Shown here: one piece after another, positions 30,131-40,175 of the stretch
Layout: each line of letters starts with the position of its first letter
How positions within the stretch are numbered: position 1 is the stretch's first letter
NCBI RefSeq assembly: GCF_034048115.1
Contig: NZ_CP139145.1
Coordinates: 2,356,001 to 2,420,000 of the forward strand
Length of the DNA stretch: 64,000 nucleotides
Source of the DNA: Pseudarthrobacter sp. IC2-21
Lineage (GTDB): Bacteria > Actinomycetota > Actinomycetes > Actinomycetales > Micrococcaceae
Direction: 5' to 3'
The notes under the pieces: generated by a model
Database searches by the model: none
The model's input: only the letters and a program-made list of their open reading frames with translations
Told to the model about the DNA's origin: nothing
Position numbers and translations under genes: made by a program

Positions 30131-31411
30131 TTATGCGGATTTGCGACGCTTGCTCACGTGCGGGATGAGCGTGGGCTCCGCCTTCTTCAGGACAACATCG
30201 GATGTGATGACCACGCTGGCCACGTCCTCCCGGCTGGGCAGGTCGAACATGACCGGCAGCAGCACTTCCTCCATGATGGCGCGCAGGCCGCGGGCACCGG
30301 TGCCACGCTCCAAGGCCTGATCCGCGATGGCGTTGAGGGCGTCCTCATCAAAGGCGAGTTCCACGCCGTCGATCTGGAACATCTTCTGGTATTGCTTGAC
30401 CAGTGCGTTCTTGGGCGTGGAGAGGATCTGGATGAGAGCGTCCCGGTCCAGGCTTGAAACCGTGGTAATCACCGGCAGGCGTCCAATGAATTCCGGGATC
30501 AGGCCGAACTTCAGCAGGTCTTCAGGCATGACCTCCCCGTAGGAGTCCACCTTGTTGCTGGCATCGTTGAGCGGCGCGCCGAAGCCGATGCCCTTGCGCC
30601 CGGACCGCGAGCCGATGATTTCCTCGAGCCCGGCGAAGGCGCCTGCGACGATGAAAAGCACATTGGTGGTGTCGATCTGGATGAATTCCTGATGGGGGTG
30701 CTTCCGGCCGCCCTGCGGCGGGACGGAGGCAACGGTCCCTTCCAGGATCTTCAGCAGGGCCTGCTGAACGCCTTCGCCGGAAACATCCCGGGTGATGGAG
30801 GGGTTTTCGCTCTTGCGCGAAATCTTGTCGATCTCATCGATGTAGATGATGCCCTGTTCGGCCTTTTTGACGTCGTAGTCCGCTGCCTGGATCAGCTTGA
30901 GGAGGATGTTCTCCACATCCTCGCCCACGTAGCCCGCCTCCGTCAGGGCGGTGGCATCAGCAACGGCGAACGGGACGTTCAGGCGCCGGGCCAGCGTCTG
31001 CGCAAGGTACGTTTTGCCGCAGCCCGTGGGGCCGATGAGCAGGATGTTGGACTTGGCGATTTCGACGTCGTCGTGGTGGCCTGCATCGGCGAGGCTGCCG
31101 CTCTTCGGGGCGTGCCCTGCCTGGATCCGCTTGTAGTGGTTGTAGACCGCAACGGCGAGGGAACGCTTGGCAGGCTCCTGGCCGATGACGTATTCCTGCA
31201 GGAAGTCAAAGATTTCGCGGGGCTTGGGCAGTTCGAAACTCCCCAGATCGGCGACTTCGGCGAGCTCTTCCTCAATGATCTCGTTGCAGAGTTCAATGCA
31301 TTCGTCGCAGATGTAAACACCGGGCCCGGCTATGAGCTTGCGCACCTGCTTCTGGCTCTTTCCGCAGAAAGAACACTTCAGCAGATCCGTGCTCTCGCCA
31401 ATCCGAGCCAT
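30131..31411 (-). CDS. clpX: ATP-dependent Clp protease ATP-binding subunit ClpX
   Basis: 426 aa. This AAA+ unfoldase feeds substrates to ClpP. The N-terminal zinc-binding domain has [11 protein letters not shown] and CDECIELC (about residues 14-39). Walker [16 protein letters not shown] is near 127, Walker [11 protein letters not shown] follows, and the ClpP-contacting IGF loop is present as [10 protein letters not shown]. Full family length. It stands third in the tig-clpP1-clpP2-clpX order, with 178 bp and a hairpin separating it from clpP2. Confidence 0.98.
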   Translation of the reverse strand: MARIGESTDLLKCSFCGKSQKQVRKLIAGPGVYICDECIELCNEIIEEELAEVADLGSFELPKPREIFDFLQEYVIGQEPAKRSLAVAVYNHYKRIQAGHAPKSGSLADAGHHDDVEIAKSNILLIGPTGCGKTYLAQTLARRLNVPFAVADATALTEAGYVGEDVENILLKLIQAADYDVKKAEQGIIYIDEIDKISRKSENPSITRDVSGEGVQQALLKILEGTVASVPPQGGRKHPHQEFIQIDTTNVLFIVAGAFAGLEEIIGSRSGRKGIGFGAPLNDASNKVDSYGEVMPEDLLKFGLIPEFIGRLPVITTVSSLDRDALIQILSTPKNALVKQYQKMFQIDGVELAFDEDALNAIADQALERGTGARGLRAIMEEVLLPVMFDLPSREDVASVVITSDVVLKKAEPTLIPHVSKRRKSA

Positions 31412-31539
31412 ATGTGAACCCCTTTAGTATCTGCTGCCAGGCAGCTGTGCACCGTTGCTGGAATCGTGGGCGGCCTGGGTGGGCCGGCCGTGACACCTTC
31501 CACTCTAGGTCACATTTGACCGCAAGGGTGGAAAGCTAA

Positions 31540-31575
31540 GGCCGGTGCGGGCCAAAATACTGGGCCGCACCGGCC
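31540..31575 (-). terminator. Hairpin between clpP2 and clpX
   Basis: An 11-bp perfect stem GGCCGGTGCGG with CCGCACCGGCC and a 14-base loop, directly after the clpP2 stop. The minus-strand downstream sequence TTAGCTTTCC is a poor T-tract, so partial read-through into clpX is likely. Confidence 0.6.
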
Positions 31576-31589
31576 TGTCGGGAATGTTG

Positions 31590-32249
31590 CTAGCGGGCGA
31601 GTGCCTGCGGTTTCATCTTGCGGGAGTCAAGCACCTGGTCGATGAGGCCGTAGTCAAGGGCCTCGGCTGCCGTCAGGATCTTGTCGCGTTCAATATCGTT
31701 GTTGACCTGCTCAGGGGTGCGGCCCGAGTGCTGGGCCAGCGTGTCCTCAAGCCAGGAGCGCATCCGCATGACCTCAGCGGCCTGGATCTCGAGGTCGGAG
31801 GCCTGTCCGCCCTGACCGCCGGAGAGCGCGGGCTGGTGGATCAGGACGCGGGCGTTGGGCAGGGCCAGGCGCTTGCCCGGCGTGCCGGCGGCCAGGATGA
31901 CGGCGGCGGCACTGGCGGCCTGGCCGAGGCAGACCGTCTGGATCTCCGGCCGGATGTACGTCATGGTGTCGTAGATCGCCGTCATGGCCGTGAAGGAGCC
32001 GCCCGGGGAGTTGATGTAGAGCGTGATGTCGCGGTCCGGGTCCGTGGACTCGAGCACCAGCAGCTGGGCCATGACGTCGTCCGCCGAGGCGTCGTCAATC
32101 TGGACCCCGAGGAAGATGATGCGGTCCTCGAACAGTTTGGTGTACGGGTCCTGGCGTTTGAAGCCGTACGGTGTGCGCTCTTCGAACTGGGGAAGTACGT
32201 AGCGGCTGGTCGGAAGATTACCGGCAGTCGATCCGAAGTTGTAAGTCAT
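31590..32249 (-). CDS. clpP2: ATP-dependent Clp protease proteolytic subunit ClpP2
   Basis: 219 aa. Serine peptidase of the Clp barrel. The catalytic Ser lies in [16 protein letters not shown] (near 111) and the His in [14 protein letters not shown] (near 136). The N-terminus [20 protein letters not shown] and the sequence around the Ser match actinobacterial ClpP2 rather than ClpP1. In mycobacteria ClpP1 and ClpP2 form a mixed tetradecamer. It follows clpP1 by 39 bp. Confidence 0.96.
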   Translation of the reverse strand: MTYNFGSTAGNLPTSRYVLPQFEERTPYGFKRQDPYTKLFEDRIIFLGVQIDDASADDVMAQLLVLESTDPDRDITLYINSPGGSFTAMTAIYDTMTYIRPEIQTVCLGQAASAAAVILAAGTPGKRLALPNARVLIHQPALSGGQGGQASDLEIQAAEVMRMRSWLEDTLAQHSGRTPEQVNNDIERDKILTAAEALDYGLIDQVLDSRKMKPQALAR

Positions 32250-32288
32250 TTTTTGTTGCTCCTGATCTGAATGTTCGAAAGTGCCGGG

Positions 32289-32939
32289 TTACTTCTCGGA
32301 GGCCGGCTCGCCGGAGTTCCCGTTGGCGGTTCCCCCACCGCCGGATACGGAACCGGCGTGGGCCGCGATCTTGTCAAAGAAGCCGTACTCGAGGGCTTCG
32401 GTGGCCGTGAACCACTTGTCGCGGTCATTGTCCTTGAGGATGGTTTCCACGGTCTGGCCGGTCTGGTCCGCAGTCAGTTCAGCCATCACCTTTTTCATGT
32501 GCAGGATCAGTTCGGCCTGGATCTTGATGTCCGAGGCCGTGCCGCCGATACCGCCGGAGGGCTGGTGCATGAGGACGCGGGCGTTGGGCGTGGCGTAGCG
32601 CTTGCCCTTCGTGCCCGAGGACAGCAGGAACTGGCCCATGGAGGCTGCGAGCCCGGTGGCGACCGTGACGACGTCGTTGGGGATGAACTGCATGGTGTCG
32701 TAGATGGCCATGCCGGCCGTCACGGAACCGCCGGGTGAGTTGATGTAGAGGTAGATGTCCTTTTCCGGGTTCTCCGCGGAAAGGAGCAGCAGCTGCGAGC
32801 AGATGGCGTTGGCGTTGTCGTCGCGCACCTCGGAGCCCAGCCAGATGATCCGCTCCTTGAGGAGCCGGTTGTAGATGTAGTTGTCCTGGGCGGCCGGATC
32901 GACGGTCGCCATCCGGGGGCTCTCTGCGTGCTGTGACAT
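32289..32939 (-). CDS. clpP1: ATP-dependent Clp protease proteolytic subunit ClpP1
   Basis: 216 aa. The catalytic Ser lies in [15 protein letters not shown] (near 98) and the His in [16 protein letters not shown] (near 122). The [22 protein letters not shown] core is canonical ClpP. It is the first of the pair and is probably the partner subunit of ClpP2. The C-terminal ~20 residues are Gly/Ser/Asn-rich. The 220-bp gap upstream to tig contains the tig terminator and presumably the clp promoter. Confidence 0.96.
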   Translation of the reverse strand: MSQHAESPRMATVDPAAQDNYIYNRLLKERIIWLGSEVRDDNANAICSQLLLLSAENPEKDIYLYINSPGGSVTAGMAIYDTMQFIPNDVVTVATGLAASMGQFLLSSGTKGKRYATPNARVLMHQPSGGIGGTASDIKIQAELILHMKKVMAELTADQTGQTVETILKDNDRDKWFTATEALEYGFFDKIAAHAGSVSGGGGTANGNSGEPASEK

Positions 32940-33108
32940 GTGTACTTACCTCTCGCTGGTGACGGTGACATCACTGAACTTCACTACTGGACACTAACCG
33001 GTTTGATGACCGATTTGTTCGCCGGAATCGCGCTGTTCGCTGACGGCGCACGATCCCCGGCGGCCGACGGAGCAATGCTGTTCCCGGACGGGGCTTTAAC
33101 GAAAGCAA

Positions 33109-33132
33109 CCCCCGGACCGGTCGGTCCAGGGG
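33109..33132 (-). terminator. Terminator downstream of tig
   Basis: CCCC-GGACC and GGTCC-GGGG arms with loop GGTC. Read on minus it is followed by TTGCTTTCGTT. It lies about 30 bp after the tig stop. Confidence 0.7.
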
Positions 33133-33160
33133 CTGCCTTCAGTTGTACTGTCCGGCCGTG

Positions 33161-34549
33161 CTAGAACTTCACAGCTGCCGGGTCGTCGCTCGCGGTGGCT
33201 TCCGTGCCGGCCTGGGCGTCCTCGGTGGACTCCTCCACGGCCGGAGCTTCCTCTTCGCCGCCGGGACGGACGAAGTCGCTGAGGTCAACGGCCTTGCCGT
33301 CGGTGTCAGTGACCGTGGCCTGGCCCAGGACAACAGCCAGGGCCTTGCGGCGGCGGACCTCGGAAACCATCATGGGAACCTGGCCGCTCTGATCGATGAT
33401 CTGGGCGAACTGGTTCGGGTCCATGCCGTACTGGCTGGCCGTGGACACGATGTAGTCGATCAGCTCGTTCTGGCTGACATTGACGTCTTCCTTTTCGGCG
33501 ATCGCGTCGAGGATGATCTCGTTCTGGAAGGCGCGTGCGGTGTTGGCCTTGACCTCTTCGCGGTGCTCCTCGGTGTCGTGCTCGCCGTCACCGTGTCCGT
33601 TGCCGTCCTTGAAGTGGGCTTCGAGCTGCTCTTCGACCACAGAGTCCGGAACCGGGACCTCAACGAGCTCAACGAGCTTGTCCAGTACCTTGTCGCGGGC
33701 CTCTACGCCCTGCTCCACAACCTTGGACTCAGCGGCCTGCTTGGCCAGGTCTTCGCGAAGTTCGGCGAGGGTGTCGAACTCGGAGGCCAGCTGGGCGAAG
33801 TCGTCGTCAGCCTCGGGGAGCTCGCGCTCCTTGACGGCCTTCACGACAACCTTCACCTGGGCCGACTCGCCGGCGTGGTCGCCGCCCACCAGAGTGGTAT
33901 CGAAGATCGCATCCTCGTCAACGCTCAGGCCGGTGACTGCCTCGTCGAGGCCTTCCAGCATGGTGCCTGCGCCCACCTGGTAGGACAGCCCGGCAGCGGA
34001 ATCAACCTCGGCACCGTCAATGGTGGCGGTGATGTCGATGGTGAGGAAGTCACCGTCGGCAGCCGGACGGTCCACGGACTTGAGCGTGCCGAAGCGGCCA
34101 CGCAGTTCGTCCAGGGCCTTGTCCACGTCCTCGTCAGAGGACTCGGCAGCGGCTACCTCGACCTTGATTCCGGCGTAGTCCGGGAGTTCGATCTCGGGGC
34201 GCACATCAACCTCGGCGTGGAACTTCAGTTCCCCGTCCGTGGAGGTGGGGTCCGGAACTTCGGTGATTTCAACCTCGGGGCGGCTCAGGGGGCGGATGCC
34301 GGATTCCTGAACTGCAGCCTGGTACCAGCCGTTGAGGCCTTCGTTGATGGCGGTCTCGAGGACGTAGCCGCGGCCGACGCGCTGGTCGATCAGCTTGGAG
34401 GGGACTTTGCCCTTACGGAAGCCAGGCACCTGAATCTGCGAAGCAACAGTCTTGTAGGCCTCGTCGATGCTGGGCTTCAATTCCTCAAAGGGGACCTCAA
34501 CATTGAGCTTGACCCGCGTGGGGGTGAGGTTCTCGACAGCGCTCTTCAC
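33161..34549 (-). CDS. tig: Trigger factor
   Basis: 462 aa. This is a ribosome-bound chaperone and peptidyl-prolyl isomerase. The N-terminal ribosome-binding domain includes the signature [14 protein letters not shown] (about 42-56). The FKBP-type domain follows (about 160-245, [14 protein letters not shown]). The helical C-terminal domain is interrupted by a His/Asp/Glu-rich stretch ([15 protein letters not shown], near 320), and the tail is acidic. It is immediately upstream of clpP1-clpP2-clpX, a standard arrangement. Confidence 0.97.
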   Translation of the reverse strand: MKSAVENLTPTRVKLNVEVPFEELKPSIDEAYKTVASQIQVPGFRKGKVPSKLIDQRVGRGYVLETAINEGLNGWYQAAVQESGIRPLSRPEVEITEVPDPTSTDGELKFHAEVDVRPEIELPDYAGIKVEVAAAESSDEDVDKALDELRGRFGTLKSVDRPAADGDFLTIDITATIDGAEVDSAAGLSYQVGAGTMLEGLDEAVTGLSVDEDAIFDTTLVGGDHAGESAQVKVVVKAVKERELPEADDDFAQLASEFDTLAELREDLAKQAAESKVVEQGVEARDKVLDKLVELVEVPVPDSVVEEQLEAHFKDGNGHGDGEHDTEEHREEVKANTARAFQNEIILDAIAEKEDVNVSQNELIDYIVSTASQYGMDPNQFAQIIDQSGQVPMMVSEVRRRKALAVVLGQATVTDTDGKAVDLSDFVRPGGEEEAPAVEESTEDAQAGTEATASDDPAAVKF

Positions 34550-34634
34550 GGTCTAAGTACTCCTGGGGTTTCGTGGGATGGGTATCTGCAACGCATTTCT
34601 TCCCCGGGCCGCGTAGACGGTCGAGGCCGCAGAG

Positions 34635-34709
34635 TCGGGGTGACAGGATTTGAACCTGCGACTTCCTGCTCCCAAAGCAGGTGCTCTAGCCAAGCTGAGC
34701 TACACCCCG
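34635..34709 (-). tRNA. tRNA-Pro (anticodon TGG)
   Basis: Minus-strand cloverleaf. Acceptor CGGGGTG/CACCCCG, D-arm GCTC/GAGC, anticodon stem CCTGC/GCAGG with loop TTTGGGA (anticodon TGG, G37 as usual for proline), T-arm GCAGG TTCAAAT CCTGT. CCA is not encoded. It lies 85 bp upstream of tig. Confidence 0.96.
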
Positions 34710-34853
34710 TAAGTGCACAGGCAAGTCTACGGTGATTTCTGCCCCGATTGCACATTTGACACGTGGGGCATGAATTAGGTTTAGTTGTATCCGGCTTCAA
34801 CAGCCAGACCGAAGAACGCAGCAGACCGGCAGGCCCGGCGAGCGTGCTTTTCC

Positions 34854-34924
34854 GGGGACGTAGCTTAATGGTAAAGCCTCAGTCTTCCAAACTGATTACG
34901 CGGGTTCGATTCCCGTCGTCCCCT
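34854..34924 (+). tRNA. tRNA-Gly (anticodon TCC)
   Basis: 71-nt cloverleaf. Acceptor GGGGACG/CGTCCCC, discriminator U73 as usual for glycine, anticodon stem CAGT/ACTG closing loop CTTCCAA (anticodon TCC), T-loop TTCGATT. The genome reads CCG after the discriminator, so CCA is not encoded. Confidence 0.96.
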
Positions 34925-34930
34925 CCGGAC

Positions 34931-34966
34931 ATGCAGGGCTCCTTTTACGGGGCCCTGCATTTTTTT
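34931..34966 (+). terminator. Terminator of tRNA-Gly
   Basis: ATGCAGGGCTCC and GGGGCCCTGCAT arms (one mismatch or G-U) around TTTTAC, then seven T. It starts 6 bp after the tRNA. Confidence 0.93.
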
Positions 34967-35039
34967 GTTTCTCTGGAACCTGCTACTGCATCGTGTTTCC
35001 CTGCATCCTGTTTCTGCGAAACCTAAGCGTCAGTTCCCG

Positions 35040-35927
35040 CTATGCCTGGCAGCCGGGGCACCAGTACAGCTTGCGGCCAACCAGTTCCGAGACCGCCACC
35101 GTCGTGGCGCAGACCCTGCACGGAAGCCCCTCCCGCTTGTACACAAAATGCGCGTCCTCCCCCGCGGGCAGCACCGCCCCTTCCTCCCAGTACACCGCCG
35201 GTGTGGTGATGATCCGCCCGTCGCGGACGCCGTCGGCCATCACGGCGGCGGTGTCGTCCCACAACTGTCCGGCAGCACCGGCGGATAAGGTGTTGCCTGG
35301 AAGCCAGGGATTGATCCGCTGGCGGAAGAGCACCTCGGCCCGGTAAACGTTGCCGACGCCGGCTATCACCTTCTGGTCCATCAGCAGCGCGGCGACGGGC
35401 GTCTTCCGCGACAACACGCCCGTCACGAAGCGTTCCTTGTCCTCGGGCAGGTTCCGCAGCGGGTCAGGCCCGAGCCTGGCCAGGACGGCGCGCGCCTCGG
35501 CCTCGGTGATGGCGGCGCAGGTCGTGGCGCCGCGGAGGTCCGCCCACCCGTGCCGGCTCACGAGCCGGACGCGGACGGCGCCTTTCGGTTCGGGCGGCCC
35601 GGCGTACTCGACCGCCGCCACGTCCTCAAACAGTTCGCTCTCCCCGACCTTCCGGGGCGCGCCGATGCTGGAGGCGCCTCGGAAGGTGTCGTCACCGCCA
35701 AAATCCCAGGCGCCGTACAAACCCAGGTGGACATGCAGCACCACGGCATGGTCAAAATGCAGGAAGAGGTGCTTGCCGTGGGCCCGGGAGTCGGTGAGCA
35801 CCTGGCCGTCCAGGAGCGCGGCGCCGTCGGCGAAGCGGCCCTGGGGGCTGCTGACCGTCAACGGTTCGCCGGTGAACACGTCACCGAACTGCTGCGCCAG
35901 GCGGCGGACTGAATGCCCCTCCGGCAC
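35040..35927 (-). CDS. Fpg/Nei family DNA glycosylase (endonuclease VIII-like)
   Basis: 295 aa. It is a bifunctional base-excision enzyme for oxidised bases. The N-terminal catalytic proline is present in MPEGHSVRRLA; PEGH rather than PELP points to the Nei subgroup. The helix-two-turn-helix region is DQKVIAGVGNVYRAEVLF, and the C-terminal zinc finger has CRVC and CPGC. The start is GTG at 35927, whose G is also the last base of the rpiB TAG stop (TAGTG), so translation is tightly coupled. Confidence 0.93.
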   Translation of the reverse strand: MPEGHSVRRLAQQFGDVFTGEPLTVSSPQGRFADGAALLDGQVLTDSRAHGKHLFLHFDHAVVLHVHLGLYGAWDFGGDDTFRGASSIGAPRKVGESELFEDVAAVEYAGPPEPKGAVRVRLVSRHGWADLRGATTCAAITEAEARAVLARLGPDPLRNLPEDKERFVTGVLSRKTPVAALLMDQKVIAGVGNVYRAEVLFRQRINPWLPGNTLSAGAAGQLWDDTAAVMADGVRDGRIITTPAVYWEEGAVLPAGEDAHFVYKREGLPCRVCATTVAVSELVGRKLYWCPGCQA

Positions 35928-36421
35928 TACTCGATGACCTCGCCGGTGGCCTCATACGCCGCGATTTTGCCGATCCGCCGCACGTGCCGCTCGTCGTTGC
36001 TGAACGGCTCCGCGAGGAAGGCTTCGATCAGCTCGGTGGCTTCCTCCACCGTGTGCTGGCGGCCGCCGACCGCCACGACGTTCGCGTCGTTGTGTTCACG
36101 CGCCAGCGTTGCGGTGGAGTGGTTCCAGGCAAGTGCCGCGCGGACACCCTTGACCTTGTTGGCCGCGATCTGTTCGCCGTTGCCCGAACCGCCCAGCACG
36201 ATGCCCAGGGCATGGACGCCCGCCTGCTGGTCCGCCACGACGGCGAGCGCTGCGTTGATGCAGAAGGACGGGTAGTCATCCTGCGCGTCGTAGACCTTGG
36301 GGCCATGGTCCACCACGTCGTAGCCCTTGGCCGTGAGGTGGGTGACCAGGTGGGCGCTGAGTTCCATGCCTGCGTGGTCGGTGGCGATGTGTACCCGCGG
36401 GAAGGCAGGGGAAGAAGTCAC
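35927..36421 (-). CDS. rpiB: Ribose-5-phosphate isomerase B
   Basis: 164 aa. It interconverts ribulose-5-phosphate and ribose-5-phosphate. IATDHAGMELSAHLVTHL at the N-terminus and the GIVLGGSGNGEQIAANKVKG anion-binding loop are typical. The loop reads GGSGNG where many RpiB have GTGIG, as in the actinobacterial (mycobacterial) branch, which uses a Glu in place of the loop Cys. The downstream glycosylase starts inside its stop codon. Small pair operon. Confidence 0.95.
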   Translation of the reverse strand: MTSSPAFPRVHIATDHAGMELSAHLVTHLTAKGYDVVDHGPKVYDAQDDYPSFCINAALAVVADQQAGVHALGIVLGGSGNGEQIAANKVKGVRAALAWNHSTATLAREHNDANVVAVGGRQHTVEEATELIEAFLAEPFSNDERHVRRIGKIAAYEATGEVIE

Positions 36422-36471
36422 AGCAGTGTCCGTTCGTTTCGGGCCGGGTCAGATCGACACGGACAAGAATA

Positions 36472-37488
36472 CTAGGATCCGCTCTCGCCGGGCACCGACC
36501 CGGCGCCATCGCGCTGGGCCCGTGCGGCCACGCGCGTCAGGACCTCGGCCAGCTGCGCGGCCTTCGCGGGGCTGCCGCCGCTGACCGCCACATTGTGTCC
36601 GTCGGTTTTGCGGACGACGACGGCGGGGCCGCTGCTGACCAGCATCGCGGCGGTGCCGCCGTGGTTACGGTAGCCCCACCCTCCGTAGTCGGCGGCGCGT
36701 ACCTCTGCGGCGCTGGCGGCGGAAATCGAGGCCGCGGGGACGTCCATGACGGGCAGCACGCCGGCCACCAGCACGCGCAGTCCCCGGCGGTCGGCCTTTA
36801 CCCGGGCGAAGAGGAAGGCGGCAGCCACCACGGCGACGGCGGCCAGCAGTGCACCCAGCCAGGGCAGGGCCACGGCAATCAGGGCGGCCGGGAAAAGGCT
36901 GGCGACGGCAATCATGACAAACACGGAGCTCCTGGCATGCACCCAGAGCCGGTACGTGTCCCTTGCCAAATCAGGATCCAGCTCGCGGGCGAGGGCCACC
37001 TCGAGGGCGCGGTCATCCTCGGGCGACCACTGCGTGTCGGCCTTGAAAACAAACCCCATGATGACTCCCAGTGACAGGGCCGCGCCGCTGCCCATCGCGA
37101 GGACTATCACGTCCACGTGGGACTCGCGGGCGTCGGCAAGCCCGGTCTGGCCCACCAGGCCGGCCGCCAGCACCGCGGTGACGAACAGGCTGACGGACAG
37201 TCCGGCGCCCATCATGATCCGGCGCATCACCGTAGGCCGGGACAGCGGCACCGCCTGCGACAGCACCAGCCAGCCGGCGGCCAGGATCAGCGCTGCGCCA
37301 CCCCACGCGTAGACAGCGAACGGCGCAAAGTAAGCTCCGCCGTCGGCCGTCCAGCCAATCGCGACCGGATTCGGAAGGTCTGCACGCAACAAAAAAGCGC
37401 TGACCACAAACGCCGCGGCCAGCACCACCGGGAAGCCCACTGCAAACCGAAGCGCCTTCGCATCCACCGAATCCCGGAACTTTCCCAT
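36472..37488 (-). CDS. DUF1648-type integral membrane protein
   Basis: 338 aa. About seven or eight membrane helices are spread over residues 12-235. The first contains the DUF1648-like pattern ADLPNPVAIGWTADGGAYF. The C-terminal ~110 residues are soluble, with YGGWGYRNHGGTAAMLVSSGPAVVV, a segment seen in other actinobacterial members. Function unknown. It is divergent from pepN, with a ~100-bp gap that should hold both promoters. Confidence 0.75.
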   Translation of the reverse strand: MGKFRDSVDAKALRFAVGFPVVLAAAFVVSAFLLRADLPNPVAIGWTADGGAYFAPFAVYAWGGAALILAAGWLVLSQAVPLSRPTVMRRIMMGAGLSVSLFVTAVLAAGLVGQTGLADARESHVDVIVLAMGSGAALSLGVIMGFVFKADTQWSPEDDRALEVALARELDPDLARDTYRLWVHARSSVFVMIAVASLFPAALIAVALPWLGALLAAVAVVAAAFLFARVKADRRGLRVLVAGVLPVMDVPAASISAASAAEVRAADYGGWGYRNHGGTAAMLVSSGPAVVVRKTDGHNVAVSGGSPAKAAQLAEVLTRVAARAQRDGAGSVPGESGS

Positions 37489-37589
37489 GCATTAACGCTA
37501 CTCCCGCCAGCGGCCGTGACAGAATGACTTCACTTGTGCCGGTGCAGGCCACCGCCCGCCGGCAACCGAAAATCTTCTGGAGGCCCCAC

Positions 37590-40166
37590 TTGCCAGGTAT
37601 GAACCTGACTCGCGCCGAAGCCCGCGAGCGTGCCGAACTCATCAACGTTGACTCCTACGAGGTTGCACTGGACCTCACCAGGGGCGGGCAGGTCTTCGGG
37701 ACCACCACCACGGTGAAGTTCACGGCCGTGCCGGGCTCCTCCACTTTCATTGACGCCGTTACTCACGCTGTGCACAGCGTCACCCTCAACGGGCTGGCAC
37801 TGGACCCGGCCACTGTTTCCGACGGCATCCGGATCCAACTGCCGGACCTGGCGGCAACAAATGAGCTGACGGTCGTGGCTGACGCGCCGTACATGAACAC
37901 CGGCGAAGGCCTGCACCGGTTCGTTGATCCGGTGGACGGCGAGGTCTACCTGTACACCCAGTTCGAGGTGCCCGATTCGCGGCGCATGTTCGCGGTCTTC
38001 GAACAGCCGGACCTGAAGGGCACCTTCGCCTTCACCGTCACGGCGCCCTCGGGCTGGGATGTCATCTCGAACTCCCCCACCCCCGCGCCCGTGGAAGCCG
38101 CCCCGGGGGACGACGGCGGCGCGCGGTCCGTGTGGGCGTTCGCCCCCACCCCGCGGCTGTCCTCATACGTCACCGCGCTCATCGCCGGCCCGTACCAGTC
38201 GGTCCGCGGCGATGTGACCAGCTCCGACGGCCGGGTGGTCCCGCTGGGCGTTTTCGCCAGGAAATCGCTGATGCAGTACCTGGATGCGGACAACATCTTT
38301 GAGCTGACGCGGCAGGGCTTTGAATTCTTTGAGGCCCAGTTCGGCGTCGCGTATCCGTTCGAAAAGTACGACCAGCTGTTCGTCCCCGAGTTCAACGCGG
38401 GCGCCATGGAGAACGCCGGTGCCGTGACCATCCTCGAAGGCTATGTGTTCCGCAGTAAGGTCACCGGCGCGCAGATCGAACGCCGCGCCATCACGGTGCT
38501 GCACGAGCTCGCCCACATGTGGTTCGGCGACCTTGTGACCATGCGCTGGTGGAACGATCTTTGGCTCAATGAGTCCTTCGCCGAATACATGTCGCACCTC
38601 GCCGCGGTGGAAAACACGTCCTTCACCAGCGCGTGGACCACGTTCGCTTCGGTGGAGAAATCCTGGGCCTACCGCCAGGACCAGCTGCCCACCACCCACC
38701 CGATCTTCGCCGAAATCAATGATCTGCAGGACGTGGAGGTCAACTTCGACGGCATCACTTACGCCAAGGGCGCCTCGGTGCTGCGCCAGCTCGTGGCCTG
38801 GGTGGGACCGGAGCAGTTCATGGCCGGCGTCCGCGAATACTTCGCCAAGCACGCCTGGCAGAACACCGAGCTCAGCGACCTCATGGCGGAGCTGGAGAAG
38901 GCCAGCGGCCGCGACCTGGACCAGTGGGGCCGGCTCTGGCTGGAGACGGCCGGCGTCAACACGCTCACGCCGGAACTCGATGTGGACGGTTCCGGCACCC
39001 TGACATCCTTCAGCATCGTCCAGTCCGCCGTGGCGGAGTGGCCCACCATCCGCCCGCACCGGCTGGCCGTGGGGTTCTACAACCTGACTGCCGCAGGCAA
39101 GCTGGAACGCGTTCACCGCGAAGAGCTCGACGTGGACGGCGAGCGCACCGAGGTGCCCGGGCTGGTCGGGCTGACGCAGCCGGACCTGATCCTGGTCAAC
39201 GATGACGACCTCGCCTACGCCAAGGTCCGGCTGGACGGGAAGTCACTGGCCACGGCCACGGCACATTTGAAGGATTTCAGCGCCAGCCTTCCCCGCACGC
39301 TGGTCTGGAACTCCGCCTGGGATGCGGCCCGCGACGGCCAGGCCCCGGCGCGCGGATATGTGCAGCTGGTCCTGGCGAATGTGGCGGCCGAGTCCGATTC
39401 GTCCGTCATTCTGGTCCAGCTGCGCCAGCTGGCCACCACCCTGAATTTCTACGTTGCCGAGGAACACCGCGCCGCCACCACCGTTGCGGCGGTGGACACG
39501 CTGTGGGATCTGGCCAGTGCGGCAGCAGGCGGCTCGGACGCCCAGCTTCAGTTTGTGAAGTCGTTCGCCCTGCTGGCGTCCAGCGGCGCCCAGCTGGACA
39601 CCGTCGCCGGCCTGCTGGACGGCTCGGTGGAGCTTGACGGGCTGGCGGTGGACCAGGACCTGCGCTGGGAACTGCTCGCCTCGCTGGTGGCGGGGGGCCG
39701 CCGGGGCCAGGGCGAGATCGACGCGGAGCTGGAGCGCGACAACACCGCCAGCGGGCAGAATGCCGCAGCGTTGGCAAAGGCCGCAATTCCCACTCCCGAG
39801 GCCAAGGCCGCGGCCTGGGAGTCGATCGTGGTCAAGGGAGAGCTCTCCAATGCGCTGCAGGGATCGGCCGTCACCGGCTTTATGCGCGTCCTGGACCGGA
39901 CATTGCTGGAGCCGTACTCGGAAAAGTACTTCGAGGCCGTTCCCGGCATCGTGGCGGACCGCACCCACGCACTGGCCCAGCAGATCGTCGTCGGGCTTTA
40001 CCCGGCGCTGCTGACCACGCAGGCCACGGTGGACCGCACGGACGCGTTTCTTGCCGGTCTCCCGGCGGACAGCTCGGCGCTGCGGCGGATGATGCTGGAA
40101 AATCGCGACGGCGTGGCCCGGGCCCTGCGGGCACGCGCGGCTGACGTCCTCCCGGGCGATGCGTAA
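37590..40166 (+). CDS. pepN: Aminopeptidase N (M1 family)
   Basis: 858 aa. It removes N-terminal residues from peptides. The start is placed at TTG 37590 because GGAGG lies 6 bp upstream and the product then begins MPGMNLTRAEARERAELI, as in other actinobacterial PepN; ATG 37599 is the alternative. Exopeptidase motif GAMENAG is near residue 270 and the zinc site HELAHMWFGD with NESFAEY near 304-330. The ERAP1-like C-terminal domain completes the protein. osmC follows 9 bp later. Confidence 0.96.
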   Translation: MPGMNLTRAEARERAELINVDSYEVALDLTRGGQVFGTTTTVKFTAVPGSSTFIDAVTHAVHSVTLNGLALDPATVSDGIRIQLPDLAATNELTVVADAPYMNTGEGLHRFVDPVDGEVYLYTQFEVPDSRRMFAVFEQPDLKGTFAFTVTAPSGWDVISNSPTPAPVEAAPGDDGGARSVWAFAPTPRLSSYVTALIAGPYQSVRGDVTSSDGRVVPLGVFARKSLMQYLDADNIFELTRQGFEFFEAQFGVAYPFEKYDQLFVPEFNAGAMENAGAVTILEGYVFRSKVTGAQIERRAITVLHELAHMWFGDLVTMRWWNDLWLNESFAEYMSHLAAVENTSFTSAWTTFASVEKSWAYRQDQLPTTHPIFAEINDLQDVEVNFDGITYAKGASVLRQLVAWVGPEQFMAGVREYFAKHAWQNTELSDLMAELEKASGRDLDQWGRLWLETAGVNTLTPELDVDGSGTLTSFSIVQSAVAEWPTIRPHRLAVGFYNLTAAGKLERVHREELDVDGERTEVPGLVGLTQPDLILVNDDDLAYAKVRLDGKSLATATAHLKDFSASLPRTLVWNSAWDAARDGQAPARGYVQLVLANVAAESDSSVILVQLRQLATTLNFYVAEEHRAATTVAAVDTLWDLASAAAGGSDAQLQFVKSFALLASSGAQLDTVAGLLDGSVELDGLAVDQDLRWELLASLVAGGRRGQGEIDAELERDNTASGQNAAALAKAAIPTPEAKAAAWESIVVKGELSNALQGSAVTGFMRVLDRTLLEPYSEKYFEAVPGIVADRTHALAQQIVVGLYPALLTTQATVDRTDAFLAGLPADSSALRRMMLENRDGVARALRARAADVLPGDA

Positions 40167-40175
40167 GCTGGCGGC

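Noticed and set aside
33143..34735. Long open frame (530 codons) on plus, opposite tig
   Set aside because: It mirrors the trigger factor gene and ends in tRNA-Pro; the composition (Leu/Gly/Val-rich, no domain) is typical of antisense shadows in high-GC DNA.
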